This document shows positions 13,101 through 25,566 of a stretch of 64,000 bases of DNA, one piece after another. The stretch's first letter is position 1. Each line of letters starts with the position of its first letter. The stretch lies in NCBI RefSeq assembly GCF_023973825.1, contig NC_090120.1:576001-640000 (forward strand), in the 5' to 3' direction. The notes under the pieces are model-generated. The model saw only the letters and a program-made list of their open reading frames with translations. It was not told the origin of the DNA and ran no database searches. Made by a program: the position numbers and the translations under genes. The stretch comes from Plasmodium brasilianum (Eukaryota; Apicomplexa; Aconoidasida; Haemosporida; Plasmodiidae).

Positions 13101-13282
13101 CAAAACATACATTTTTAAAGACACAAAAACATACAGTAAAAAAACAAAAAAACAATACAAAATTAGAATTAAATTTTACCATTTTTAACAAATGAAGAAG
13201 AATTTGAGATGGGTTTAAAATACGAATAAACCTTTCGGCATGTGTCTCCTATCTTATGCTTTACATTCAATGGTTCACTCAT
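10189..13282 (-). CDS. ATG3: Autophagy-related protein 3 (E2-like Atg8-conjugating enzyme), twelve exons
   Basis: Exons read on the minus strand: 13282-13180, 12617-12548, 12294-12174, 12060-11991, 11807-11758, 11622-11560, 11388-11328, 11157-11069, 10930-10865, 10665-10613, 10500-10441, 10297-10189, about 304 residues (human ATG3 has 314). All joins use GT/AG and keep phase. Family landmarks in order: [33 protein letters not shown], an acidic variable middle, [20 protein letters not shown], the catalytic SIHPCRHAEAM (active Cys about 248) and [16 protein letters not shown]3 moves activated Atg8 to phosphatidylethanolamine; in malaria parasites the Atg8 system acts mainly at the apicoplast membrane. 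Exon 4 encodes [11 protein letters not shown], in the place of the Atg8-interacting WLLP motif reported in P. falciparum Atg3. The donors of exons 4 (11991 or 11997) and 6 (11560 or further downstream) are the least certain. Confidence 0.9.
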
Positions 13283-13448
13283 TCCAGTTTCATAAAATGA
13301 AAAACCTTTTTTTTTTTTTTTATACTTGCAAAAATCAAATATAAAATTTTTAAAAGTAAAACTATAAAAAAAAATAAAGAAAGGGGTTCATTACCTCTCC
13401 GTTTGTCTTATTCTTTCTTTCTTACTTTGTTTTTTTCTTTCTTACTTT

Positions 13449-13488
<40 letters not shown>

Positions 13489-16400
13489 ATTTAATAAGAT
13501 ATTTTGCAAAATAGCGAATAGGTGTATACTTCTTTTATAGCTACGAAAAACATGACAAAAAGAAAATATCACACATTCATATGGAGTAGTAATTACTACC
13601 TGAATTGAAAACTTTTTTTTTCTCTTCTCTTGATTAAGTGGCTCTAATAAAATATAACATATAATGATTGAAAAAAAAAACAAATATCTAACAACTTTAT
13701 TTTTTTTTATTGCAAACACACTGTTTCAGAAAAATAGCACTTTTCAATAAAGATTATTCATCAAATAAAAGTTAAATTCAAGGCTATAAATTTATTATTA
13801 TCTATTTACAAAAAAATTATTCTCGACTGTGTGGGTTTAAAAAAATATTTTTTAAAAAGATATAATATAAACATAAAAAAGGAAAAAATATATTTAATAA
13901 AATATAAAAAGGTAAAAATAATTTTTCGGTATATATAACAATTTTTATTTATTATGCTACAACTTCACATATGCAACTCTCTTTCTGGGAATACAAATTG
14001 AAGAAAAACTCTTTTTTAGCTTCTTGTTGTCAGTCTTATTATCCTCATTTTGTGTTCATATTTTGTTCATTTTTTGTTCATTTTTTGTTCATATTTTGTT
14101 CATTTTTTGTTCATTTTTTGTTCATTCTTTGTTCATTCTTTGTTCATTCTTTGTTCATTCTTTGTTCATTTTTTGTTCATTTTTTGTTCATTCTTTGTTC
14201 ATTTTTTGTTCATTTTTTGTTCATTCTTTGTTCATTTTTTGTTCATTCTTTGTTCATTTTTTGTTCATTCTTTGTTCATTCTTTGTTCATTTTTTGTTCA
14301 TTTTTTTTTTTTTTTTTTTTACCATTACGCAGTTATTTCTATTATTATAAATTTCTTTTACGTTTGGCCCACGTTACGATGCAAACGTAAACATTAAAAT
14401 AAAGCTTAGAAGGTTTAATGACACCAAACACGATTTATAATGTATAATATAAAAATAAAAATATATTTTGTTATACATTTATATATATATATTTAAACAA
14501 TCAAACGCAAAGCACATTTTTGCCCTTTATGTTTGAGGTACTGTAACCATATGCATATATATACTTTGTGCACTTTTTTTAAACTGCTCTAGCATAATCT
14601 CGTTGATCGTATATTTGAGGACACATGATAAAAAAAGAAAAATTTTACTTAATTTAGCGTAAGATTTTGCGTATGCATAATTATATACGTATGTTTTTTT
14701 TTTTCATTTTATGTAGGAATTAAAAAAAAAAGCTCATTTTTTTCTTTTAATATATATCATGCTAGCATATATTTTAAAGTATTTCGTAGTTTTTTTGCAA
14801 ACAATTTTTATTTTTTTTGTTAAATGTTTTGATTTTAGAAAGTATTTATTTATATTTGATAAACATTTCTTGATTTATGTATTTTATTATTTATGCAATA
14901 TAATATTTACACAGTTTATTATTAATGATTTTTTTTTTTGTTTAAACCCTCAATGTTCTATTTTTTTAATTTACTAAAAATTTTCAAATATATATATACA
15001 TAATTTTATACATTAGTTTTTTCGATGTACTTAAGGCATTTCGAAACTTTAATTTTTACAGTTGAATGTATAGTAAATGTTAGTACGCAATTTTATAAAT
15101 ACGTATATGCGTAAGTACGTGTATATGCGAATACATATATATCAAATACGTATATATTAAGTAGATGCATATATGTATATATATTTACATTATAAATATC
15201 ATATATTAACTTTGTAAAATAACAATGCACATAAATTAAATATTACAATACAGCAAAGTTTACCGGATGGTTATTTTAAATAAAATATATAACGTATTAA
15301 TTTAAAGTAAATTGGATAGAGAGGGAAATATATAAAGTTTCAAAAAAAAAAAAAAAAAGAAAAAAAATTCCTTTTTTACTGTTTAATATTTTTCTTAATA
15401 TTACTAAGAAATTTATATGTTATTATACATGTTAAAGTAAAAGCTTAATGTTAAAACGCATTTATTTTAACCACACAATAGCAGTTCATACTATTTATGA
15501 AGCGCACAAAAAACAAAAACTTTACCGAATTAGTCCATATCAAATTAATATAAAGTTAAACATAAAAATATATGTGACACAATATATGTAAAGAAACACA
15601 CCTAAGTAAATGTAGAAAAAAACTGTTTATAGAGGAAAAAACAAATATATAAATTTTCGATGAAGAACAGATTATCAGATAAGTGAAATGTGTTATATAT
15701 TATGTTGTGAAATTTTTAAGTATTTTAAAAGAGTTTTATTTATTAAAGAATAAAATTAGGAAATCAGAATGTATCAGAGAGACCTGAAGAAATAGATGTT
15801 TTGTTTTGCTAGCGTTTTTCTTTTCTTTTCTTTTTTTTTTGTTAATATTGTTTTATCATTAAAAGAATATTTTATTTTATTTAAACCAGATTACCAAGAA
15901 AATAAAGTTAAGCAAATTGGTACATAATATATTTTACGATTAGAAGAAGATTAATTGTAAGGAAAAAGGCAACAGTGTCATATTAATAGGGGAAAATGTT
16001 TTATAAATTGTGAATATTATATAAATATGTGTGTATATGTATATGTATTTATTTTCTGATAAATGTTTTTGCATAGACTCTACCGTGTTATTAGGGTCAT
16101 TGTGCAAATGCACGTGTTCATATACATTTTAGTAATTAATGAAAATACTAACAATTTTAAATATTAAAAAAAAAATAAAAAAACACAAATAAATCTTAAG
16201 TAAAACTCCCACGTAGGATTTAGCTAATTATATTAAAAAATTTTAAAACACGAAACATTTTTCGAATGATTAATATATCTATAACATACGCCTTTTTGTA
16301 CATGTGCGTCCATTTTCAAATAAATAATATATATATATATATATATATATGTAAATATATTTATTAAACAAATGCTACCTCTCTTTGTGCATTTTATATG

Positions 16401-16677
16401 CCCTATTCATTTATGTATTAGCATTTTCGACATCCACATAGTATGAAAATAAAATCCCCATTTTAGTTTAATTTTTATTTTAACATTTTTTGATACGTTA
16501 AAAAAACAAATTAAAATTTCTGAGAAACTCTTTTTTTTTTCCGTTTGCAAAATGCTTATCATTTACTAAACAGAACAAGACAAATATTAAAAATAAGAAT
16601 TATATATATATATAAACAAAAAGAAACAATAAGAGAAAAAAAAAAAAAAAACATTTGAAATATGAAAAATAAATGAA
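13283..16677. other. Divergent intergenic region between ATG3 and the PNUTS-like gene
   Basis: 3.4 kb that must carry both promoters. It holds a long T tract (13450-13485), an 11-bp minisatellite (14053-14300), several A/T homopolymers and a (TA)n tract near 16328-16350. Short frames here (13408-13719 minus with poly-Lys; 13971-14397 in all three plus frames; 14759-14977) are simple-sequence artefacts. Confidence 0.65.
14053..14300. repeat. 11-bp minisatellite (TTCATTTTTTG type)
   Basis: About 22 tandem copies of an 11-base unit, ttcattttttg or ttcattctttg, with the two variants interspersed, followed by a 20-base T tract. Since 11 is not a multiple of three, all three frames run open through it and give near-identical Phe/Cys/Ser/His strings, a sign that it is not coding. 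Confidence 0.95.
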
Positions 16678-19600
16678 ATGGAACTTATTTCAAAGAAAAT
16701 CAGTGCTAACGAAACATCAAATAAGAAAAGGAAAAAAAATATTGAAATAACAACAAACTTAAAAAATAACTTAAAAAGTCTGAAATTAAGCGAAAGAAAT
16801 GATATAAATTATTTCGCACAAAATGTAAAAACAACTGATCAAAAGGATGCTGCAAAAAAAAGTACAACGAAACATACGCTAAAGATAGATAGTGCATTAA
16901 GGGCTGAAAATGCACCCCACAACAAAAATTTGAACGTTGATATTTCTAAGTACAAAAAGGTATTCAATAAAGCAAGTGTTGATAGGACTGTCAAAGGGCA
17001 ACAGAAAGACAAAGAAAAGTTAAAGAAAATAAAAAAAAAAAGAAAAAAAAAAGAAGGAGATGGGGAAATATCAGAGGTATACGAAATAGAAAGGGAAGCA
17101 ACAAATGTACAATCACAACAGGTATATAAAATCAATAATAATGAGTCGATGTTGAGTTCAACGAACGTTGAGGAAAAAGAAGATATTGAGAAGCACCATG
17201 AGGAATTAGAAAAACTCGTTAACATTGGTAAGGAACTGAAGAAGGACACGAATCAAATAATTTCAGAACTAAAAAATATTCTTAATATTGTAGAAAATCC
17301 AAAGGAACATAATAAAATAGATGGACTTAAGTCAAAAGAGATAAAAATTTTAGATTCGTGGTATTTTGCAAATAAGCTGAAAATTATACCTTGCTTATTT
17401 GAAGACAAACCATTAAGTGCAAATCTGTTAAGCTCTTTATATGCTGTTGAACCTTCTTTTAAAAATAAGAAAAATAAAATTATTATATATTTAAAATTTG
17501 TGAAAGATAAATATGAAAAGTCATTAAAGAAATGTAGTGAAAATCAAACAGAAGACAAAGGTGAATTTTGCAAAAATAAAATTCTGCATGTATTAGACAA
17601 TAGTACGGAAAATTTAAAAGAAAAAGAGTATATGAAAAAATTAATTACACTAATTAAAAACGAAAGTAGTTACAAAAATTTAAAACATTATTTCAGTTAT
17701 CTTTTAACCGTTTTAACTGTTGATACATATGACGTGTTTTTAGAAGAAGATGGACTTGTATGCATTAAAGATATTTTACAGAGCATTGCAAAAAAAAAAC
17801 TAATAAAAAAATGTATTGCTCTGTTAAGGCAAATTTTAAATATATTGCAAAAATTAAATATTACTCTTGATCATTTAAAAAATACTTTAATAGGTATCCC
17901 TATCAATTTTATTTCTAGAAACAAAATAGACAAAAAAAATAAGTTAGACTATGTAACGGATAATGAACAAATAAGAAATATTGCAAAGGAATTAATAGAC
18001 AAATGGAAACTAGTACGTGATAAAGCATTAAGTGAAAAAAATGTAGATAGTGAGAACAAAGAATTAAAGATAAATGTGGGCGAAAATATGACCAATGAGA
18101 TAGATAATATTGAGCATGAAAATATCCCCCAAAATAATATTTGCAACAATAGCGATAATACGGAAAAAGTTAAAAGCAGCTCTAATGATATGAGTACAAA
18201 TAACCTGAATAGTGCAGAAGAAATAACTATTGCAAATAAAACAAAAACTATAGATATTGATCTCAGGAACAATATTTGTGACATTGAAACAAACAATATC
18301 ACAGTCATGAATAAGACGAAATCTTTAAATTTGAAAAATGTTGATAAGGGAACTGAAAATGTTAAGGGGAGTCCAAATACCTTCAAGTTAAATCAGAATT
18401 GTACAAAAAATGCTCTTAAAAAGGATAATAAAAAAAAAATGGACAAATCGAATGAAAGTAAAAATATCATGCTCGAAATAATAGATACTCTAAATGAAGA
18501 ATATGAAAAGAAGAAAAAAAGACATTTAGAATATAAAAAAGCAAAAATTGAAGGAAAGATAAAAAAGTTTAGTGCTTTAAAAAATACTTCAGAAATTAGC
18601 AAAAATGATAATTTGTTAACTGATATAGCAAAAATTAAAATGGTACCTGTGAATAGCACATTAAATAAAAGTCTACACATGAATGATTTTCCCAAACAGC
18701 ATCATCATAATCAACATCATTTAAATAGCAATTTTTCGGAAATTCGAAATTTAATGAAAAATTATAATATAAATGAAGCATTGAAAACAGAAGCGAGTAG
18801 TATGACACTGTCAGCATCGCCATATGAGAAAAAGAATGAAAATTATGATATACCTAATACGAATATAAAGAATAGAAATGTTAACGAATTATTAAAAGAA
18901 TCATATACTAATAACAGTACTCAAAGGAATGAAACCAATTTAAATAGAAATGTGCAGTCTCAAAAAATGACAAAAAATAGAGAACAATTAGTAGATAAAC
19001 ATGTATATTATAATAAATATAATACCCATGATGGTACAAATATTTTGAATAATACATATACGGAAAATGAAATATATATTAATAATAATAATAATTCCAC
19101 GTCGATGAACTATAATTTAAATCATTTAAAAAAGAAGCGTGTTTTTTCAAAGTATCCATATGCTACTAGTGAAGATGACCTACATGACAACTACTGGAGT
19201 GCGCATAACTACAAAATGAAAACAGATGGAATACATTTTTCTGATAATATGGGTAATGAAGTTGCTGAGGAAAATTTTAGTAAATTTTCTAGCAGTGGAA
19301 AAAATGGCCTTTCCGAAAAAAATAGCCTTGATAATAATAATTTTCAAAATGCAACAGAACATACCAAGAATGATTTCACATTTAAAGGCACCAATATCAA
19401 CCAAGGAAAAACAGTTCAATTTTCCAATGATGATCTTAGTATGCATTCCTATGACACAGGTTCATATGATATTAATTCCATGAAGGAAAACAAAAAGTTG
19501 AGCGATGATAATTTAATTAAAGACCCCTTTGAATACTACCCCATTAATTGTGATGATAATAACAATAATAAAAATGGTAGAAATAACAGCAACGTTCCCA

Positions 19601-21200
19601 TTAATAATTTCAAGGATCAAAACAATAGTAGCAGTATCCGTAATAGTAGTAGTCGTACTAGCGGAAAAAATACTTCTGTATTAGGTTCACTTGAAAATTC
19701 TTTTATGAATTTGTTAAGCTATAACAGTATGCCACAAAATGAAAGAGACGTGAAATATAATAATATACCTAATTTAAATGAAAAAAATAAAAACGATGTT
19801 TTAAATTTATTAAATAAAAACTCGTTTAGTGATACAATTATTAGGACATCACAAAATTTAAATGTACCTGATGAAGTTAATTACAATTATTCCAATAAGG
19901 AGAAAAATAATGAATACGAAATGTTTAATATAGCTTCAAAATATAATTTACCAAATATTAAGCATATGCTAAATAGTTCATTGGACGAAATTTTTAAAAT
20001 ATATAAAAGTTTTGAAAATATAAAAGTAAATTACAAAATAGCTGTAAAGGATATTTATTACCCTGAAAGGATATATAATGATAGCGAAGTAATAAAAAAC
20101 GATATAATTGTAAAATTTAATTATGATAAATTACAAGAAAAAAACAACGTTTCTTTTATATATTTAATATATAAGAATATGTTAAATATGAATGAACATA
20201 TGAACCATGTTTCAAATATGATCAATTCAAATAATACCCCAAATAACGTCCCAAATAACGCTTCTCGGAATGTGAATACCATTACGAATAAGGAGTTTAA
20301 TATGCTACCTTTACCTGAATTATTTGCACCAGCAAATTTGAACGAACTGAAATTACCTCCTCTACCCATTTTACCAAATTTGCCGCCTTCACAGAATATT
20401 ATACCTCCGATTATTTTCCCATACAATAACAATACAAATAAATACCATGAACAGTCATTAAATAGTATTCATATTGTAGATAGTACAACTAAGCATGATA
20501 AATCACCTTCAAATAATAAACCTTATAATTCACTGGAGGAATTTATAAATATTTTTGATGAAGATATTCAAAAAATTTTGCTCAAAAATACAGACGTAAG
20601 TGCAAAAAAAAAAAAAAAAAAAAAAGGGAAACATTAGCAAAGCACTATATTACATAGTTATTTTATTTTATTGCATTTTATCGTATATTATCATATTGTT
20701 TCTTATTTTATCGAATCTCATGTAATTTTGTTTAATTTGTTAAATTACGAATTTGTGTTCCTCTATTATGTTTTTTTTGTGTGTATGTATTTTTAGTAGC
20801 TTTTTTTTTTTTTTTTTATATTTCTCATATTTTTCTTTTTTTCACCCACTTAACAGTTAGTCCATTTATTGATGAATAAGCCTGATGTTGTTACGAAAAT
20901 GCTGAAGGGCCCACAGTACATTAACGTACGTTTTCTTTTTTTTTTTTTTTTTTGTATTCCTATATAATTATACATTCATATGAAAATTTGTCCAAGCATG
21001 TACTGCATGAATTAACATATCCCATATATATATGTCGCGATTATGTATATGTATACATATATATATATATAATATATACTATATACATACGTTGGTACAT
21101 AAACATATATATATGTTTCCCCTGTTTATTGCATTTTTAGGAGGCTTTGTGTTCTCTGGAGGAGGAATTAAAAAATTGGAACAAATCGAATTTAACTTGA
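16678..21200 (+). CDS. PNUTS-like protein with TFIIS-N (LW) domain, three exons
   Basis: Exons 16678-20595, 20857-20925 and 21141-21200, about 1348 residues. The N-terminal 150 residues are Lys-rich with nuclear-localisation-like KKKRKKK runs. Residues about 330-450 form an alpha-helical domain of the TFIIS-N/LW type: FLEEDGLVCIKDILQ, then LLRQILNILQKLNIT, LIGIPINFI and AKELIDKWKLV. This pattern is closest in style to PNUTS (PPP1R10), a nuclear PP1-anchoring and transcription-termination factor; IWS1 or another TFIIS-N protein is the alternative. The middle is Asn-rich and disordered; residues about 1210-1250 are Pro-rich (LKLPPLPILPNLPP). The frame could run on to a stop at 20637, but a perfect gtaagt donor sits at 20596. 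Its acceptor (cttaacag, 20856) and a third exon add KPDVVTKMLKGPQYIN and EALCSLEEELKNW, ordinary-composition sequence in phase, replacing a poly-Lys end. No PP1-binding motif was verified. Confidence 0.75.
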
Positions 21201-22297
21201 GAAAAATACAAAACTTCATGAATTTTTTTTTTTTTTTTTTTTGTAAGCTATTTTTTATAGCATTAAATGAGTTTTTTTTTTTTTTTTTTATTGCTTATTT
21301 AGGTATACCCTATCAAATATTGTTCTTTTTCCATTTTATTTTTTCACCGTATATTATTATATTTTATTTCACCTTATATTGTTTTGCCTTATTTTATTGC
21401 ACCTTATTTTGTTTTACCTTATTTAATTCTACCATATATCATTTTGAAGTATTTCATTGCTTTTTTAATGTGGGTTTCAAACGTGCACACAAACTAATTA
21501 ACATTTTTTTAATATTACTACCATGTTTAATTCGCACCTTTTATAACATGGAGGAAGTATACATAAAAGTAAAAATATCCAAATTTTCTGAGAACATGAT
21601 CATGTTTGTTTATAAAAGCAAGTTATTATGCACATTCATAAATTTTAACGCATAACATTGTACACCTTTTCATTTTACTTCCTTTTTTAAATGCACTGAG
21701 TTTTGCGTATTCACCTTTTAATCCTGATATGTCGCAATAATAAGCTACAGAAATATAACACTATATATATTAAATTATTGTAAAAAATAAAAACAGAAAA
21801 TTTTAATAAAGTTTTCTTTTTTATGCTAAAATCTTACAGCAGCAATAGTCGTACTGGTTGCTCCAGCAATGTGTTAATGCGAATAAAACGAAATTACGCA
21901 AGAATACGCGAAAATTATTTCTTACAACATCTTATGTTGTAGAAAGCTTTTTTCAAAAAGGAAAAAAAAAAAAAGAAATATGCTCAAAAATGGCATTTGT
22001 TTGGGAGTAAATGTGTAAAAATGGAAAAAAATAAAAATAACAATGACTCTTTACATATATATAAGGAAAGTGGTACACAATTTCTTCGGATTTTCAATTT
22101 TTACCCATTCGGGAGGTCCTTCATTTCCTCGGGTAAAGTACACACACATAAATATATATGTAATATACATATTACATACGTATACATAATATGCAAATAT
22201 AAAAGTATATATATATATGTCTTCACGTGCGTGGGCGTTTCTCCCTTTTCGCTTCAAAATATACCCCAGCTTAACAAAAATTTCCACCTGAATTAGG
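21201..22297. other. Convergent intergenic region
   Basis: About 1.1 kb between the 3' ends of the PNUTS-like gene and coatomer beta'. T tracts at 21225-21242 and 21270-21289, T-rich simple sequence to about 21480, a (TA)-rich patch near 22190-22220. The frames at 21032-21655 and 21997-22296 are low-complexity and not supported as genes. Confidence 0.6.
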
Positions 22298-25200
22298 TTA
22301 ATTTTCCTCGTGATGAAATTTCTCCGTATCTTCATCTTTTCCTTTTCCCTCTTCTTTATTCGGATCCATAGGAGAGTAATCTGCATTTTCAATTGAGTTA
22401 TTAATATCATCAGCGTTAGCAACAGATGGAGGCACTTTTTCTTGATTAGCAAAGTCGATTATATCACTGTTGTTTAAAAAATCAGTATCTTCCATTTTAT
22501 CAAAGTCTTTATTATTATAGTTGGGGTCATTTATATCGTAAAATTCATTTGTTGTCGATACATTTACATTTTCAGAATCTTTCTGTATTTGTTTTTCATT
22601 TTCTTGGCTTCCGTACACTTTATTTTTATTTTGTGTAGTACCAAATGACTTTATCATGTCAAAATTTTGAACGTCCTTTTCCAGATCCTCATTAAACTGA
22701 TTAAGAAAAATGTCCTCGACCTTTTCATGTCCTATTTCCTTTATTTCTTCCATAATATTTAGATCAATTAATTTTTTTAAGGTATTATAATTTTTTGTAC
22801 TTCCAATTGTTTTAATTTTATCAAATATGGATTCGCATTTCACTGCTTGTTCATAATCTGGGAAATATTCAGGATTTTCATCAGGTGTTAATAGTAAAAT
22901 GGGAGAATTAGGGTACATTTTATTTAAATAATTTTTCCATTTTAACAAAATCATTGGTAGTAAAGAAGGTTTATATACTCTTGCGAAAAAAGAAGCATAT
23001 GCAAAATTATTATTAGTTAATAAAATGTCCACACATTTATTTATTTTATGTAATAAAAAGTAACATATAAAAGCAATATTATATTTCTGATTATTCAAAC
23101 ACATGTTACCTAATTCTTCTATACCTATTTTATCTCCTAATGTGGATAAAATTATTAATAAAGATGAAAATTCACTCGTTTTTTTATAACAATATATAGC
23201 CATAGGTATATCATTATATACTAATGCAGTATCACCTAAACCTTGGTATTTATTATGTATAAAAGAATTATTTTCTTTTTTTTCTAATTCTTTTATTATA
23301 TCTACACATAATTGTAAATTACCTATAGATAAAGATAGTTCGAATTTTTTTTCTAAATCTGTACACATATTTAATGCTTTATCTTTATAACCCATTTTTT
23401 CTAAAAATAGACTTAATTTATTATATAAAGATTCAGGGATTTTATTTACTAAATTATCAGATGAAACAAAATCTTTGTTCATAATAGATTTTTGATATTG
23501 TAAGTACGTAATTGGTAATAAGAAGCTATAAAAATTGTAGTTTTTGTCATGTAGAAAAATCCGGTCGTATTCATATACATATCCACATATGTACAGATAT
23601 TTATCAATATATGCATATATGTCAATAAATTTCTTTGTATAAATATATAGTCTTAGATTCGTAGAAACGTATAAAAAGCTATCGTATATCCATATGCCGC
23701 TCTCAATCGATTCGTTAATTTCGCTCTCAAGTTCAAAATTGTTTTCTTCGTCTATTCCTACATTTTTTGTGCTTTCTCCATTAATGCCAGGAACAGAACC
23801 AGCACCCGTAGCAGATGCTTTATTGTAGCTGCCGTTGCTACCCATCATACTGCCACTCACCATGTTACTATTCTTCATATCACTGTTTCTGATATCCCTT
23901 AGTATGTTCCCTTCTGCATTCAAATAACTCAATATATATATAGTGTCTTCAGTAGATAAAGCAACATAAGTCCCTGACTCATTCCAGTATACATTTTTCA
24001 CATTAACATCAATTTTTCTTACCATACTGTAATCAGTCCAATCATAGAAACAAATAAAATTAGAAGATTTAACTCCTAATAAATATCCACCAAATAACTG
24101 TGTAATTGTAAAAGATACTTGAAAAGAATGGGTTGAAGTAAAATCTTTATATATGTTTATTTTATTACCCTCATCTTTAATTGCATAATCACCATTAAAA
24201 GCCCAAACAAAGAAATCACTTTTTCCATAAGCTTTATTTCTTAATACTTGAGAAGTATAAATATTAAATTCATGATGACCACTTACACATATAAATCTTC
24301 CACTTGGATGAAAAGACACATTGGTAGGATAAAAATCACAATTTCCTAATTCTTTTTTATTAACTTTATATAAATCTCCATCATTATATTCATCAAGACT
24401 TACATTTTGTAAATTTATAATATATATATCTGTATTCTTTATATAAAGTATTTTGTTTTTAAACATTGTACATATGGGTTTATCGGATCCTATCTGTATT
24501 ACTACTAACCCTTCATCATAACCTATACATAAATCATTTTTTGTTTTTTTTGCACTTAATGACCAACACTTATCCATATTATAATTTAATGTACTTTCTA
24601 ATTTAAACATAGAACTATTCCATATTTTAACATTACAATCTTCTGATGATGAAATTATAATAGGTAAATTACTATAATATATCAAACAAGATACATTCTG
24701 TGTATGACCAGTTAATACTTGAATACATTGTTTGGTATGATAATCCCATATACGTATTGTTTTGTCATCACTTCCACTTATTATATAGGATGTTTCTCCA
24801 CTACTAGAATAATCAATACAATTTACACCTTTTGTATGACCTGTTAAGGTAAAATGTGGTTTCGTAACAACTGGAGTATTATTTTGCACACCCCATATCT
24901 TAATAGTTTTATCTAAAGAAGCTGATGCAAATATATATGTATCCTTAGGATTAAATTTACACATCATCACATAATGAATGTGATTCTCAAAAGAACATAA
25001 TTTTTCAAAATTATTTTCATAGTCATATAATTTTATTGTCATATCATCTGCACTTGTTAATATGTAAGGTAACGTTTGATGTACTTCGATATATCTTATA
25101 TAATCCGTATGATCTTCAAAAGATTTTACTTTTTCAAAAGTGTTATAATTATAAACTCTTAATGTCATGTCATCACCTGCACATATTATCCACTGTTTTT

Positions 25201-25402
25201 TCTCAATAAATTTTGCACATCTTAAAGGAAACGCAGTTACTTCCACATTTTTAATTGTATTCTGATTAGCGTAATCAAATATTACTAATTTCCCATTATA
25301 CAATGCAGCAAGAATCCAGGTTTCCGTTTCATGAATATCAACGCATTTTACTTTACCAATACGCGAGTTTAGTTTTTTTTTTATATCTAAGTTTAGAGGC
25401 AT
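22298..25402 (-). CDS. Coatomer subunit beta' (COPI coat)
   Basis: A 1034-residue single-exon frame. It opens with MPLNLDIKKKLNSR, the family's usual first residues, followed by a canonical WD propeller (residues about 12-300) with blades such as SFEDHTDYIR, SASLDKTIKIW, GSDDKTIRIWDY and LTGHTQNVSCL. A second propeller covers about 310-600, with one Gly/Ser/Asn-rich insert near 515-550. An alpha-solenoid follows at about 620-830 (for example LYNKLSLFLEKMGYKDKAL). The last 150 residues are acidic and Asn-rich. Length is slightly above the human protein (906). Beta' is part of the COPI B-subcomplex that coats Golgi-derived vesicles and binds dilysine retrieval signals through its first propeller. 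The ATG lies about 25 bases from a 26-bp repeat array in its 5' region. A confident family assignment. Confidence 0.96.
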   Translation of the reverse strand: MPLNLDIKKKLNSRIGKVKCVDIHETETWILAALYNGKLVIFDYANQNTIKNVEVTAFPLRCAKFIEKKQWIICAGDDMTLRVYNYNTFEKVKSFEDHTDYIRYIEVHQTLPYILTSADDMTIKLYDYENNFEKLCSFENHIHYVMMCKFNPKDTYIFASASLDKTIKIWGVQNNTPVVTKPHFTLTGHTKGVNCIDYSSSGETSYIISGSDDKTIRIWDYHTKQCIQVLTGHTQNVSCLIYYSNLPIIISSSEDCNVKIWNSSMFKLESTLNYNMDKCWSLSAKKTKNDLCIGYDEGLVVIQIGSDKPICTMFKNKILYIKNTDIYIINLQNVSLDEYNDGDLYKVNKKELGNCDFYPTNVSFHPSGRFICVSGHHEFNIYTSQVLRNKAYGKSDFFVWAFNGDYAIKDEGNKINIYKDFTSTHSFQVSFTITQLFGGYLLGVKSSNFICFYDWTDYSMVRKIDVNVKNVYWNESGTYVALSTEDTIYILSYLNAEGNILRDIRNSDMKNSNMVSGSMMGSNGSYNKASATGAGSVPGINGESTKNVGIDEENNFELESEINESIESGIWIYDSFLYVSTNLRLYIYTKKFIDIYAYIDKYLYICGYVYEYDRIFLHDKNYNFYSFLLPITYLQYQKSIMNKDFVSSDNLVNKIPESLYNKLSLFLEKMGYKDKALNMCTDLEKKFELSLSIGNLQLCVDIIKELEKKENNSFIHNKYQGLGDTALVYNDIPMAIYCYKKTSEFSSLLIILSTLGDKIGIEELGNMCLNNQKYNIAFICYFLLHKINKCVDILLTNNNFAYASFFARVYKPSLLPMILLKWKNYLNKMYPNSPILLLTPDENPEYFPDYEQAVKCESIFDKIKTIGSTKNYNTLKKLIDLNIMEEIKEIGHEKVEDIFLNQFNEDLEKDVQNFDMIKSFGTTQNKNKVYGSQENEKQIQKDSENVNVSTTNEFYDINDPNYNNKDFDKMEDTDFLNNSDIIDFANQEKVPPSVANADDINNSIENADYSPMDPNKEEGKGKDEDTEKFHHEEN

Positions 25403-25426
25403 ATTTTGTATGCACGCATATATATA

Positions 25427-25566
25427 TTATACCCGAATAACACATATATAAATTATACCCGAATAACACATATATAAATTATACCCGAATAACACATATA
25501 TAAATTATACACGCATAACACATATATATATTATGCACGAATAAAACATATATAAATCATGCACAT
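25427..25566. repeat. 26-bp tandem array upstream of coatomer beta'
   Basis: Just over five copies of a 26-base unit containing ttatacccgaataacac followed by atatataaa; the first three copies are nearly identical, the outer ones drift. The array ends 24 bases from the coatomer start codon, so it probably lies in the 5' UTR or core promoter. Confidence 0.9.

Noticed and set aside
13971..14397. Three overlapping plus-strand frames rich in Cys, Phe and Ser
   Set aside because: All three come from an 11-bp tandem repeat that is open in every frame.
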